A stretch of 64,000 bases of DNA. Origin: Batkoa obscura (taxonomy: Eukaryota; Entomophthoromycota; Entomophthoromycetes; Entomophthorales; Batkoaceae). The notes below the pieces were generated by a model that made no database searches, had not been told where the DNA came from, and saw only the letters and a list, made by a program, of their open reading frames with translations. Below are positions 1 to 11,031 of this stretch, one piece after another (position 1 is the stretch's first letter; each line of letters opens with the position of its first letter). The stretch is from the NCBI GenBank assembly GCA_030770535.1, contig JASVEC010000024.1, positions 310,001 to 374,000 on the forward strand, in the 5' to 3' direction. The translations under genes and the position numbers were made by a program.

Positions 1-964
1 AAGCTAAGAAATCAAATAACATATGTAACAAAGAAGCCAACATAGTTAAAGCTAATAAAGTAGGAGAAACTTCAAAAAACATTTGTCGCATATTGTCAAC
101 ATCTTTATCTGATATTTTAATTGGTGAGTGTTCGGATTGAAAACCTATAAAAGCGTTTGAAAAATGTTGATGGATACGAAACATCCCCAAATTAGCAAGT
201 CGGAAACCAAATTCGATCTCTATTTGCTTTGGTGGTAAGGTTTGGTTTAATGGGATGTAATGATCCCTCCTTAGCCCTATCTCATTGAAATAAAATATGG
301 GTAAATATTCTCTTCTTTCTGGATTGATCATTGGTAAATGAGGTAAAATATCATTTGGTATTCTATCCTTTGGATATCTTGTACGGTCTATAATTAATTC
401 TAACTGAATCTTTGATTTAAAATGAGTAATGATTGGCATATTGTCTAGATCCTCAATTCTCACGGAATCATTCTCATCGCTTAATAAATTCTTAGTTATA
501 TTTGGCATAAACTTTAAGTATTTGGTTAATGGAGTAGTTGAGTATAATATAAGTGGATCATGGTTTTCTTGAAATTGATTTGGTGATTTATCCACTTCGG
601 TTATAAAACTATGTAAATATAAAGTACCGTTCCTTCTAGTGGATTTTGGTAAAGACACATTGATTGTATTCTTTTGTTCTGAAAATTGTTGTGACCAGTT
701 TTCTAATTTCCAAATAGGCTTTGGTTGTTTCTTTTTATTAAAAATATCCTTAGCATAGGGTGAAGTGCTAGTATAAAGAGTAAAAGTAAAGTTACGCTTA
801 GTATCCCAGTGCTGCTCATGATATGGTTCACCTTTTACTTCGTTATAGTATGGTATATTTAAAGTGGGATAAAACAAAATTACAACATTCAATATCATAT
901 TTAGCAAGTACCATGTAAAGATACCTACAGATATTAATGTAATTAAACTTCCTGCTTTTGCCAT
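1..964 (-). CDS. CLPTM1-family transmembrane protein (partial, C-terminus off window)
   Basis: An uninterrupted reading frame starts with ATG at 964 and runs off the left edge, giving about 321 residues. It begins MAKAGSL followed by a hydrophobic segment (about residues 6-30), then a long luminal-type domain with several N-glycosylation sequons, and ends in VSPTLLALTMLASLLHMLF, which matches the start of the multi-spanning region of CLPTM1/CLPTM1L. Family members are ER/plasma-membrane proteins implicated in lipid scrambling and receptor trafficking. The family assignment rests on the overall layout and the LLHMLFDFLA signature; I am fairly sure. It is divergent from the ARMC7 gene, with 91 bp between the start codons. 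Confidence 0.8.
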   Translation of the reverse strand, partial: MAKAGSLITLISVGIFTWYLLNMILNVVILFYPTLNIPYYNEVKGEPYHEQHWDTKRNFTFTLYTSTSPYAKDIFNKKKQPKPIWKLENWSQQFSEQKNTINVSLPKSTRRNGTLYLHSFITEVDKSPNQFQENHDPLILYSTTPLTKYLKFMPNITKNLLSDENDSVRIEDLDNMPIITHFKSKIQLELIIDRTRYPKDRIPNDILPHLPMINPERREYLPIFYFNEIGLRRDHYIPLNQTLPPKQIEIEFGFRLANLGMFRIHQHFSNAFIGFQSEHSPIKISDKDVDNMRQMFFEVSPTLLALTMLASLLHMLFDFLA

Positions 965-1055
965 TATTTTATAAAAAATTCAAAAGTTGTTCTACCTTTT
1001 CATGTTACGTGTATTTTTAATTTGACTTGTAAAATTATTGGATAACTTTTTTTCA

Positions 1056-1749
1056 ATGAATCATTTTCAATCTACTCCAAAAGATAGATTAAGTTATCTT
1101 CAAAAGTTAGTCACTCAATTTTGTAATTCTAATGATAAAGGTAAGCAAGATGTATATATAAAATTATAGATAACAATTTGATATAGAATTAAAGTTGAAG
1201 TCTTTAGCTAATCTTGCTAATTTTTCATATGACCCAAGTAATTATAGCTATTTAAACCAATTGAAAGTATACGATCTATTTTTAGGTAATAATATATATT
1301 TCATGGATATCATCTAATGTAGCCAGATCAATTATACACTGAAGAGATAGGATTCATAGAAATTGCATGTGGCGGCCTATGTAATATTTGCTTAGGTATA
1401 ACAAATATACTCGAATTATAGCTCATTCTAAAAAATTTAAATAGATTCAACAATAAAAGAAAACATGCTAAATCATAATGCGATTGAGCTTTTGTTTTAT
1501 TGCCTTAATAAGAACAATGAAAGCATTGTAAAGAATTGTTTAACAACCCTCATGTTTCTAATAGATGACGATACTTATGATGGTAAATTTAAATTAACAT
1601 AATTATTTTTGTTACTTATTTTTTTTGCAGAAATATGTACCTATGAGTTAAGGGATTACCTATTAGAACTTAAAAAATCGATCAATCCTTGTTTGTCAAA
1701 TCTTTGTAACGTTTTTTTATACAATTACTTTGAGGGTGAAGATAATTGA
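1056..1749 (+). CDS. ARMC7: ARMC7-like armadillo-repeat protein
   Basis: Five exons (1056-1140, 1187-1285, 1327-1395, 1445-1582, 1631-1749) join to a 169-residue protein with every phase consistent. The reading includes [30 protein letters not shown] and GGLCNICLD, which correspond position by position to human ARMC7, a small ARM-fold protein associated with spliceosomal factors. Length is close to the family norm (about 198 in human, with a longer tail there). Four introns of about 41-50 nt, all with GT..AG ends. The function is known only from the family. Confidence 0.85.
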
Positions 1750-2418
1750 TTTGCGTATCTTCAAACTACTTTTTAATATAAATTAAATTAAATTAAATTA
1801 AACTATAATTTATCGACTTGATTAGTTTATATAATATATATCATTAAATTTCAGATATTGGAAATGTTATAACAATTGAGTTTCTATTTACTTACATTCA
1901 AATGATCCTTGTGTGAAAATGGACATTCTTCTATTATATTTTTCAACTAATCTTATCAAAAATGAACCATATCTAAGGAAATATTATCAGTTTGAGATAA
2001 TTTGAATTAAGTTTTGTACACTATGCTTTATTAAGTTAATTAAAATATTTCAGTACTTAAATAATATAGCGATAAAAGTAATATACCAAATATGGAATAT
2101 ATGAAAATAAGTATTAGCGCAGTATATATTATTAAACTACATCTATTGTGAATACAAACAGCTATAATCAGTAAATCTCTTTTATTTTAAAGCTTTCTTT
2201 TGATACACAATAATGATAAAAAGGTAATTATACTGAGAAGATGTAATTTATATAGCTATAAACAAAAGTAGTAATTTATATTTAATTGTGAAGGTCAAAC
2301 TAATATTACCAATTAAAATAAACCAAATTTCGTCATTTGATCGAGTAGACTATAAAATTAATTTTTATTTCTATTTTTATTTCTATCTTAATTATTTTTT
2401 AATAGCAGCTTAAACTTA
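1750..2418. other. intergenic, no gene seen
   Basis: Very AT-rich DNA between ARMC7 and the glycosylase gene. It holds a short AAATT run near 1776-1801 and no open frame or recognisable repeat. Confidence 0.6.
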
Positions 2419-3580
2419 ATGATGAAACGTATAACAAGATCAATGACGAAAGCAAGTTCTAAACTTAAAGAAACACTTGTTCGAGATACGAAGAAAGTTA
2501 AAGTAAAGAAAGAGATAAAAGATACAGCTGAAAAATTGATTCAGGATCAAGCTGAAGTTAAAGAAACACTTGTTCGAGATACGAAGAAAGTTAAAGTAAA
2601 GAAAGAGATAAAAGATACAGCTGAAAAATTGATTCAGGATCAAGCTGAAGTTAAAGAAATACAAGTGGTTAAGAAAAGGATTGTAAAAGCTAAACCAGTG
2701 CCCGCCTCTTACCTTCCAGAAACGGATTTAGAGCATTTAAAATTGATGGAAACCTTGCCAAAAAAACCTAGTAAAGACTTTGTCTTTGAATACTTAACCA
2801 AAGTGGATAAGTAAAAACAGTTTACTTTGGCAAGTTTTTTTATTAACTATTTTTAAGGAACTTAGGTAAAATTATAAAGAGTAGTGATTTAGATTGCTTT
2901 ATTTTCAATCTTGAATCCAAGTTCAAATCAGCAGAGGATGCCCCCAATACTTTTGGATACCTTGGAAGGAACATTATATTTCAAGTAATATTTCGTCTAT
3001 AATAATAGCTAACTAATCCACCATAGCAATTGTCAGGAAAAGCTGCAAGTACAATAGAGTCTCGATTTCTTAATTTATATAAAGTCGAAGCAGAGGAAAC
3101 CTACTTTCCAACGCCAGAACAGGTTTTAGCTACCGATAATGAAGCGCTTCGAGGTGTAGGACTTTCTATGGCCAAAGCTTTGTATATCAAAGATCTAGCA
3201 TTACATTATCAAAATGGTAGCCTCAGTGATATTAAGTTAAAAGAAGCAGACGATAAAACAGTTTACGAACTTTTGATTCAAGTTAAAGGAATTGGACCAG
3301 TAAGCTAATGTTATCACTGTTTATTTAAATTTAAAATCATTAACAATAGTGGACCATCGATATGTTCTTAATGAGTTATTTAAAGCGATTAGATGTATTA
3401 CCATTAGGAGATTTAGGTATCAAAAAAGGAATGATTAAACATTTTGAACTTACTGTAAGTGATAAGAAAAAACTAATTGATGAAAAAGATATGATTGAGT
3501 TGAGCAAGGCTTGGAGGCCATATCGTTCTGTTGCTTCTTGGCTCATGTGGGAAATTGCGAATACTATTACAGCAACTTGA
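2419..3580 (+). CDS. MAG1: DNA-3-methyladenine glycosylase II (Mag1/AlkA type)
   Basis: Four exons (2419-2810, 2858-2984, 3027-3299, 3350-3580) give 340 residues. The HhH-GPD fold is visible: IIFQQLSGKAA spans the exon 2/3 junction, the helix-hairpin-helix reads VKGIGPVSWTVDMFL across the exon 3/4 junction, and the catalytic aspartate lies in LPLGDLGIKKGM. The enzyme excises alkylated purines to start base-excision repair in the nucleus. The N-terminus (residues 1-90) is a lysine-rich extension, likely DNA-binding or nuclear-targeting, and contains an exact tandem duplication of 31 residues. The second in-frame ATG at 2422 could also be used. Confidence 0.9.
2467..2652 (+). repeat. exact 93-bp in-frame tandem duplication
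   Basis: Bases 2467-2559 and 2560-2652 are identical and each encodes 31 residues starting KETLVRDTKK in the N-terminal tail of the glycosylase. Complete identity, including third codon positions, points to a very recent duplication or an assembly artefact. Confidence 0.95.
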
Positions 3581-3990
3581 GAAGGTTGCTGATAAATAAA
3601 TTTTTGTCATTTAATTTATAGTAGTTAACGATTTATTGTTTATTACTTATAAAACTATATAAATACGTGAGTATTAATATACCAACTATAAACACCAATG
3701 ATAAAGTTGCAACTCAAAATAGTTCACATTTATACAGGCAAATTTGACTTTAATCTTGGTTAATATTTAACAACCCATCTCTTTTATTTAAATGAATTAA
3801 TTTGATAAAAAAATAGTTTTATTTAATACAAAAAACTTATAATTATTAAACAAAACTTGCACTATTTGTAAACGGGTAGAACAACAAAGAAACAATACTA
3901 CCTAAAAAATAAAATAATCTGTAATTTACTTCAAACACTCCATAGTTCATATAAAACCTTATTTAAGTTCAACTTCTTAAAGGAAAAAAT
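3581..3990. other. intergenic, no gene seen
   Basis: AT-rich DNA between the convergent glycosylase and small-ORF genes. No repeat or frame recognised. Confidence 0.5.
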
Positions 3991-4227
3991 CTAAAGACAA
4001 AAACAAAACCAGGAATTTTGCAAAGTCGAATCTGTACAAAAGCCTTCCTTCCTTCCAGTCATATTACCCGTTGCACTACTATTTCCTTTCTTTAAAGAAG
4101 CCTCTAATCTATCTCTTGTTTTTTTACTTATTTCTCGTTCCATTGGTGTCTTTCTATATCCCTGCTGAGAGTCAAATATCGGTTCCAATTGTTCCATCTC
4201 TTTTGTTTCTGGTTCTTGGTTGTTCAT
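3991..4227 (-). CDS. small hypothetical protein, 78 aa
   Basis: An intact frame beginning MNNQEPETKEMEQ, charged and hydrophilic (KKTRDRLEASLKKGNSS) for the first 50 residues, ending in WFCFCL. Its composition is richer in GC than the flanks and the codons look coding, but I recognise no family. The CFCL ending could be a C-terminal lipidation (CaaX-like) signal or the result of an unrecognised intron near the 3' end. It may be real; evidence is composition and an ATG with A-rich context only. Confidence 0.35.
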   Translation of the reverse strand: MNNQEPETKEMEQLEPIFDSQQGYRKTPMEREISKKTRDRLEASLKKGNSSATGNMTGRKEGFCTDSTLQNSWFCFCL

Positions 4228-4610
4228 GGTATATTTTCAATTGTTTTTAAAAACTAAAGAGATTTATAACAAAAAGGTTGAAGTAATTCATTGGTGTTTA
4301 TAAATCAGGGATTGAGGGATTGATTGGCTGAGAAAAAAGGTGATCAATTAAATTAATATTTAGTTTTACACTAACATTGTTATTTATTATAATTGATATA
4401 TGTTTTAATAAATTATTGCTATATAAAATGAAATCATGTTCCATTTTTAAAATAATAACATCTATTAAATCACACTACTAAAGACAAATATATAACACCG
4501 ATGGAAATTAGTAACAATATATCAATATATATTTGGTAGTTGATAATTTAATACCCAGCAGCTATATATTGGTAATGTTATATACTAAAATAGTTGAATT
4601 TACTTTTATA

Positions 4611-4640
4611 GAATTCTTAAACACAAAAATACATCTTCAT
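4611..4640 (-). mobile_element. MITE fragment, inverted against the next copy
   Basis: The 30 bases ending at 4640 are the terminal part of the same element in opposite orientation, so the pair forms a head-to-head palindrome around the TATG junction. Confidence 0.7.
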
Positions 4641-4745
4641 ATGGGGATGTATTTTTGTGTTTAAGAATTTTACTAACAATTTTTCCACTCAAATAACGCT
4701 TAAAAGATGAAAAAAATACTGAAGCTAAAAAAAACATCTCCATAT
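4640..4745 (+). mobile_element. MITE copy 1 (about 105 bp, TA-flanked)
   Basis: Starts TATGGGGATGTATTTTT and ends in a near-complement (ACATCTCCATA). The body has the family core TTAAGAATTTTACTAACAA and the central ...AACGCTTAAAAGATG. TA dinucleotides flank both ends, as expected for a Tc1/mariner-type target site. Confidence 0.9.
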
Positions 4746-5397
4746 TGTTTTTTACTCATTTGGTATGGATTTAGTATTATAGCAAATTTAATATGAATCT
4801 TTACATAGAAAACTACAGCAATAGATTGAGTAAGAAGTTAACTAAAATCAATATTAGTACAGCAATGATAAGTAACTGTGTATTAAAATAGCATTAGTAG
4901 TTAATGATCTTTGCACTTGAACTTAGAGAAATTAAGTTGAGATTTTACTAAAAAAATTTACAAGAAAATGAGATCTTTAAAGTGGAGTGAAGCGCCTAGT
5001 AGGATTAAGAAGTAGTTGAACTTATTTTTCGCCTTCGATCTTATTAGTGTATAATACATAAATACAAATTCATGGCTTATAAAAGCTTTCGAGTCAACCA
5101 CCAGAGTACATATATGAAAGGTAGAGCCTATGGAAGTAAAGTTGAGTCGATAGAATTTTCATGAAGGATCTATGTTATTAAAAAGATAGTGATAATTTAG
5201 TATTCGATTTTATAATTACTAGGGCACTAGTTAAATTCTGCGACGGTTTTTTTATCGGATGTATCATCGTAGCATTATATTATATGGCTATGATTATTTA
5301 AATTAGTTTTTGTATTTGTTTTTACTATATTTATAGCTACTAAATATAATTTATATTAACAATTAATAATATGTTTTTATTTAAAAAGAGAGGAAAA

Positions 5398-6379
5398 TTA
5401 GAATAGTTTTTTAACGGATTTAGTAATATCACCCCAATTGTCTTTAACATAGCCTTTTGCAAGTTCACTACTTTCTTTTAAGACTTGTTGACGAACCCCT
5501 CTAAGGACAGCTGCCTTTTCATCATATTGGGCTCCTTTATATTCATTTAAGATCATTTCATCTGCAGTAGGACCTAAAATAGCATTAGTAGTAGCAGCCA
5601 AAACTAAACCTGCATATGGAATAGCTGAAATTCCAGAAATCACTGCAGTTCTCATATAGTCTAAGGCCTTGTTATTGTAAGCCAATTCGGAAGCGTTAAT
5701 AAGATTTACATTATGCATACATGAAGCCACACTAGATGCAGGATACTTTTCACCACTATTAGCACAATAATAACCTCGTCTAAGTTCTACTGTTTTACCG
5801 CCAGGTGCACATTCTGACTTGGCCGTGGTCATAGATGTTAACCTAAAGCAATTACTAAAATCATATTTCATAGCAGCAGTTCGTAGTACATCATTGGCTA
5901 AAAGACATATTTTATCAATAGATAGTAATTGAGTATCAGACTGAATTGTTTGAGTATCCTTCCTATATATACCAGTATTATTTAAAATTCTACCTACTAC
6001 CTTTTCAGTCATTAGAATTTCAAAGACTTGACGATAGTTGTCATCATCAGGATGTACATTATCCATTGGGATAACAATCGATCTTATACCTTGACGTAAA
6101 TCTACAGTGATATAATTTTTAGTTCCAACTGGGGGATTAAAATAAAGACAATCTCTTTCCTTTATACCATTCGTTTGCAGACTTTACCCATTCTTTTGAT
6201 GTAACAATAGAACTAAATATTGCCTCACAATTACGTTGATACTTTGGTGATATATCAACCTCGAACCATGCGGTGTCAGGCTTGAGACCACGACAGTTTG
6301 CATCTAAATAAGTCAACCCAAGAGGATTTTGACTTAACGTAGTAGCAATAAAAATAAATAAGGATAAACTTAAAAACAT
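5398..6379 (-). pseudogene. secreted ten-Cys family, copy A (broken)
   Basis: Nearly base-for-base identical to copy B (8164-9282) over its length, including the signal peptide MFLSLSLFIFIATTLSQ and the conserved C-terminal part, but shorter in the N-terminal half, so it no longer encodes one continuous family protein. The upstream TATA region (to about 6480) is also shared with copy B. The near identity dates the duplication, or a later conversion event, as recent and the loss as more recent still. Function of the family is unknown. Confidence 0.85.
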
Positions 6380-6412
6380 TTTTTTTGTATTTTATTGATA
6401 TATTTTGTTTCT

Positions 6413-6421
6413 GTTTATATA
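6413..6421 (-). promoter_or_regulatory. TATA box of copy A
   Basis: Read on the minus strand as TATATAAAC about 34-42 nt upstream of the ATG at 6379; the same box sits at the same distance before copies B, C and D. Confidence 0.6.
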
Positions 6422-7153
6422 CTCTTTATAATGCTACAAGCACTCAATATAATATAAATTCTAAATATAAATAAGCTTATAATTATTATTTAGTTTATTA
6501 ATGAATGTGTCATCAAATAGTAAATAAAAGGGTTCTCTCAAATATTCAATATCTTAATATACGCATGAAGATGTCAAAATAGTAGAGGTAATCATACGCT
6601 ATAAATACTTTTATTAAAGTAGTAGAACCTTCATTTTTCATATATTTATGTATGTAAATCTTCATCCAATTGTTTTAATTTGATTTAACAAATACATAAT
6701 TCATTGGAGCTCAAGGCTTTTAATTTATTTCCTACCCTGTTGAACTTTTATTTATACTATTTTAGTTCTATATGCTAAAAAGATTGAGACTTCAAACTTT
6801 AGCTACAGTTACTAAACAAATAGCTCGGGTAGTTTGAAAATTTCCATATTCTTGATTATTACTTTTTATATAATTAATATAAATAAAAACAAGTCATATA
6901 TCCAAAAATTAAGTTGGATGATACTTAAATCTATACCGTAAAAACATAATGCTTACAATGTAATCATGAAATTGATACTGTTTATATTCAGTTGCTCAAA
7001 AAGAGTAATTTTTGCATTTTTTGTTAGGATAAAAATTTGATATTTATAAACTATGTCTAAAAATAAACAACTTTATTGATTCGAAATATTTTTAATTTAC
7101 CAATAACAATATTTGAGCCTGTAATGAGCTTGTTATCAAAAGTTGGAAAGGTA

Positions 7154-7252
7154 TATGGGGATGTGTTTTTTCGTTTAAAAATTTTGTTACAATCTTTTCA
7201 CTCAAATAGGGCTTAAAAAATGAAAAAATAATGAAACTAAAACAGCTCTATA
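7154..7252 (+). mobile_element. MITE copy 2
   Basis: Starts TATGGGGATGTG and ends AACAGCTCTATA; diverged right terminus, family core intact. Confidence 0.85.
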
Positions 7253-7970
7253 TCTTTCTTTGAGATGATCAAGTCAAAAAAAAATTACAGTAAAAATTCA
7301 AGAGTTTATTAAATACTTTAATAAATGTTTATATACAATTAATAAAAAGTACTTTATAAAGCTTTTAAAACGGATTAGTTTAAACTAAACCTACCTTTTT
7401 ATTGTTAAAACATAAAAAATATAAAAAATATAAAAAATACTATGAAATGCTATAATACTAATATAATCTAATTGATAGAACTTGAATATATATACACATT
7501 TTTGAAAAAATTCTTTATTATAAAGTAAGATGCTTTATCTATTAGGTTGAATTTTTCTAAAAAGTTTGGAAATAAATTTCTATACTTTATTGCTTTTATT
7601 AACAACTTTATTATTTTTTATTATTATTATCAAAGCAAATCGCGAAAGTGTTGTGATGTCAATCATTAATCATACTAATTACATTTCTCTGTTTTGATGC
7701 ATCTTAATTATAACTCCCTAAAGCTTTCATATAAATTCCTATACATTTGTATGACTACTCAATGGAGTTAATAAACCCTTTCTCACCTTGTATATTAATT
7801 TTAACCTTAAATTATATTGAACGAACATTGTGCAAGACGTTGAAGTACTATCTATTGAATAAATTTAACCTTATATTTTAATGTATTATTTAAATGAATA
7901 AATTTAGTTAAAATTAATTGAGTATAAAAATTGTAGCAACACACTTTTATTCAACGGTGTATGTTTACAA

Positions 7971-8075
7971 TATGGGGCTGTATTTTTTTGTTTAAAAGTT
8001 TTACTAACAAACTTTCCGCTTAAATAGCGCTTAAAAATGGAAAAAATAATGAAGTCAAAAAAAACACTCCCATAT
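7971..8075 (+). mobile_element. MITE copy 3
   Basis: Starts TATGGGGCTGTATTTT, ends ACACTCCCATA; central TAGCGCTTAAAAATGG present. Confidence 0.9.
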
Positions 8076-8163
8076 ATTTGCAATATGATCGAGTCCAAAA
8101 CTTTATGGCTATTTTAGCAAAATAAGTTTGTAATATATGTATGTTTATTCTAAAAGTATAAGA

Positions 8164-9282
8164 TTAAAATAATTTTTTGATAGATTTAACGATATCATCC
8201 CAATTGTCTTTAACATAGCCTTTTGCAAGTTCACTACTTTCTTTTAAGACTTGTTGACGAACCCCTCTAAGGACAGCTGCCTTTTCATCATATTGGGCTC
8301 CTTTATATTCATTTAAGATCATTTCATCTGCAGTAGGACCTAAAATAGCATTAGTAGTAGCAGCCAAAACTAAACCTGCATATGGAATAGCTGAAATTCC
8401 AGAAATCACTGCAGTTCTCATATAGTCTAAGGCCTTGTTATTGTAAGCCAATTCGGAAGCGTTAATAAGATTTACATTATGCATACATGAAGCCACACTA
8501 GATGCAGGATACTTTTCACCACTATTAGCACAATAATAACCTCGTCTAAGTTCTACTGTTTTACCGCCAGGTGCACATTCTGACTTGGCCGTGGTCATAG
8601 ATGTTAACCTAAAGCAATTACTAAAATCATATTTCATAGCAGCAGTTCGTAGTACATCATTGGCTAAAAGACATATTTTATCAATAGATAGTAATTGAGT
8701 ATCAGATTGAATTGTTTGAGTATCCTTCCTATATATACCAGTATTATTTAAAATTCTACCTACTACCTTTTCAGTCATTAGAATTTCAAAGACTTGACGA
8801 TAGTTGTCATCATCAGGATGTACATTATCCATTGGGATAACAATCGATCTTATACCTTGACGTAAATCTACAGTGATATAATTTTTAGTTCCAACTGGGG
8901 GATTAAAATAAAGATAATCTCTTTCCTTATTTGTAGATGAGATTTCATGTTGAATTAAAGTTGGTAAAGCACTTGAATCTGAGGTAGCTGCTAAAAAAGC
9001 ATCAGTACAATATTGACGACTAAATGCACCACAGTTATTTGAAGGGCGAAAACAACTCTTTCCTTTATACCATTCGTTTGCAGACTTTACCCATTCTTTT
9101 GATGTAACAATAGAACTAAATATTGCCTCACAATTACGTTGATACTTTGGTGATATATCAACCTCGAACCATGCGGTGTCAGGCTTGAGACCACGACAGT
9201 TTGCATCTAAATAAGTCAACCCAAGAGGATTTTGACTTAACGTAGTAGCAATAAAAATAAATAAGGATAAACTTAAAAACAT
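8164..9282 (-). CDS. secreted ten-cysteine protein, copy B (372 aa)
   Basis: Intact, intronless 372-residue frame. A signal peptide (MFLSLSLFIFIATTLSQ, residues 1-17) is followed by a mature domain with ten cysteines, at residues 29, 51, 77, 84 and 92, then in KICLLAN, NCFRL, ECAPGG, YYCAN and SCMHN. All ten are kept in copies C and D, suggesting five disulfides. Several NxT/NxS sites are present. A mid-protein motif FNPPVGT and a C-terminal part (AVISGISAIPYAGLVLAATT, then a charged amphipathic stretch to the end) are the best-conserved pieces. I recognise no known family. The signal peptide and multicopy state make an extracellular or cell-surface role, possibly host interaction, a reasonable guess only. 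Confidence 0.85.
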   Translation of the reverse strand: MFLSLSLFIFIATTLSQNPLGLTYLDANCRGLKPDTAWFEVDISPKYQRNCEAIFSSIVTSKEWVKSANEWYKGKSCFRPSNNCGAFSRQYCTDAFLAATSDSSALPTLIQHEISSTNKERDYLYFNPPVGTKNYITVDLRQGIRSIVIPMDNVHPDDDNYRQVFEILMTEKVVGRILNNTGIYRKDTQTIQSDTQLLSIDKICLLANDVLRTAAMKYDFSNCFRLTSMTTAKSECAPGGKTVELRRGYYCANSGEKYPASSVASCMHNVNLINASELAYNNKALDYMRTAVISGISAIPYAGLVLAATTNAILGPTADEMILNEYKGAQYDEKAAVLRGVRQQVLKESSELAKGYVKDNWDDIVKSIKKLF

Positions 9283-9315
9283 TTTTTTTGTATTTTATTG
9301 ATATATTTTGTTTCT

Positions 9316-9324
9316 GTTTATATA
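9316..9324 (-). promoter_or_regulatory. TATA box of copy B
   Basis: TATATAAAC on the minus strand, same spacing to the ATG (9282) as in copy A; the surrounding 100 bp are almost identical to copy A. Confidence 0.6.
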
Positions 9325-9526
9325 CTCTTTATAATGCTACAAGCACTCAATATAATATAAATTCTAAATATAAAAATAAGCTTATAATTATTATTTAATC
9401 TATTAATGAATATAATTTAATAAATAATAATCAATCAGAAGAATTCTTTTCAAACAGTGAACACTGTAGTATAAGCATAAAAATGTTAAAATAGTGCAGG
9501 TAATTGTATTCTTTAAACATTCCTAC

Positions 9527-9996
9527 ATGCAATCTTATAGGGCTCTTATTTTCATAATATAATTTCTTACCCTGCTAAAATTAATTGTTCTATTCATTAG
9601 TTGAATTCAATATTTTTTTATGACTGCAAAATTATTCACAGTAATTCAATCATTCACAGTTATTAAATTCTTTAATACTTTCAACGATTTAAGTATCCTA
9701 TTTATTATATTGAATCATATCAATAGTCAAATTGCTGCCAGATCTTTATTATTGAATTAGGTAATCTTACTAATCATACCGATTGAATATCAACTAACTA
9801 ACATTTACACTATATTAAATTATATAGTAAAAGTTAAATTTATAGTATAAAGATATACTATAACTCAAAAATACTATTTATCAAAATTTACAAAGCTTGT
9901 GTGCATGGTTTTTTAAAGCTACAAATTAAACTATGGACATGCGGCGTATTTAAAATTCTTAAACAAGTTTAATTAAGTTAAAGAATACAATTTAAA
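9527..9996. repeat. 470-bp duplicated block (with 14054-14523)
   Basis: Bases 9527-9996 and 14054-14523 have equal length and differ at one base that I could find. Both lie upstream of a secreted-family gene in the same orientation. Confidence 0.95.
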
Positions 9997-10926
9997 GGCA
10001 CTATGCTGTATACTCAGAAAGGAATATAGACCTAAGTGAGATATTTTTCTAAACTTTGAGTCTTTTATAAATAAAACTATAAATAAGCATGATATATGAC
10101 ATAAATAGAGCAGCTTGCTTTTAGATGATTGACCCCTTCTTTTAGTTCGATAACCTTACAATTAAATCCAGTTTAAAATTTTGAAGTTTAAAATTCAATC
10201 TATAAAAATAAGATTTCTACTAAAAGTATAAATATGGTGGAGTTTTAATTCTTTCAACTTGAGATTTTCATTAGATAGTTTAAGATGGCAAATCGAGAAG
10301 TCACATTATCAATCAGCCAAAATGAGATCCTGCAGTATCCGGATTTTCAAATATTTCAATTAAATCTTACTTTAATATATTAAATTATATAAATATTACA
10401 TTTTGACATATCATTGGTTTATAATTAATGAAAACTATTATAATATGACATAATAAACTTACTACTAATAGTTATTCTATTTTTGAAGCTCATTATAGTA
10501 AACTGTAAACAATAATTAAAACTTTAGTTAAAATTTGCATTGTGATTATAACGACAGTATATTTATGAAATTGTAGCTTAGCTTAATAAAACTTTTCACT
10601 CCTTTTTAGATTTTTCAATCTTTTATTAACTTTACCGATTATAATTTGCTTACATGTGTCATTATAGTTTAATTTCTTTCCTTTAAAAAACACCTTCAAC
10701 TTATATTTCTTTCTTTCCACAAATACTTTTTCCCCTTTAAAGTGGTAGTAATATCTTTGGATTCATACTTCTAATTTAATTAGCAGCTTGCTTTCTCATT
10801 CTCTCCTATCAAAGGCTTTATTATATATATATTAATTTGAAAAATGCTTAGATATTTTAGTACCTTTGATAGTTAAAAAATCTTAATATAATAAACATAA
10901 TAAATATTACATAGTAAAATAAAAGA

Positions 10927-11031
10927 TATGGGGATATATTTTGTGTTTGAGAAATTTACTAACAATTTTTCCGCTTAAATAGTGCTTAAAAAATGGAAGA
11001 AATAATGAAGTCAAAAAAAACACTCCCATAT
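10927..11031 (+). mobile_element. MITE copy 4
   Basis: Starts TATGGGGATATATTTT and ends ACACTCCCATA, flanked by TA. Confidence 0.9.

Larger units (their letters stand above)
4228..5397. other. intergenic; 3' flank of the secreted-protein repeat unit
   Basis: Contains one MITE (4640-4745) with an inverted partial copy next to it. Bases about 4950-5340 are a diverged copy of about 11975-12380, the 3' flank of another secreted-protein gene: shared pieces include the GATCTATG area near 5168 and 12188. No intact gene seen. Confidence 0.55.
6380..8163. other. intergenic between copies A and B
   Basis: Holds the copy A promoter region, two MITEs and AT-rich DNA. No other gene seen; short frames here are not conserved and I reject them. 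Confidence 0.5.

Noticed and set aside
5605-5640. The ISAIPYAGLVLAATT segment of the secreted family as a membrane anchor or pore
   Set aside because: Its hydrophobic run is short, contains Pro, Thr and Gly and is followed by a long charged tail; a buried core helix is as likely, so I assign no membrane or toxin role.
7904-8098. 64-codon minus-strand frame over a MITE
   Set aside because: Lies mostly inside MITE copy 3 and is not kept in other copies, so it is not an element-encoded protein.
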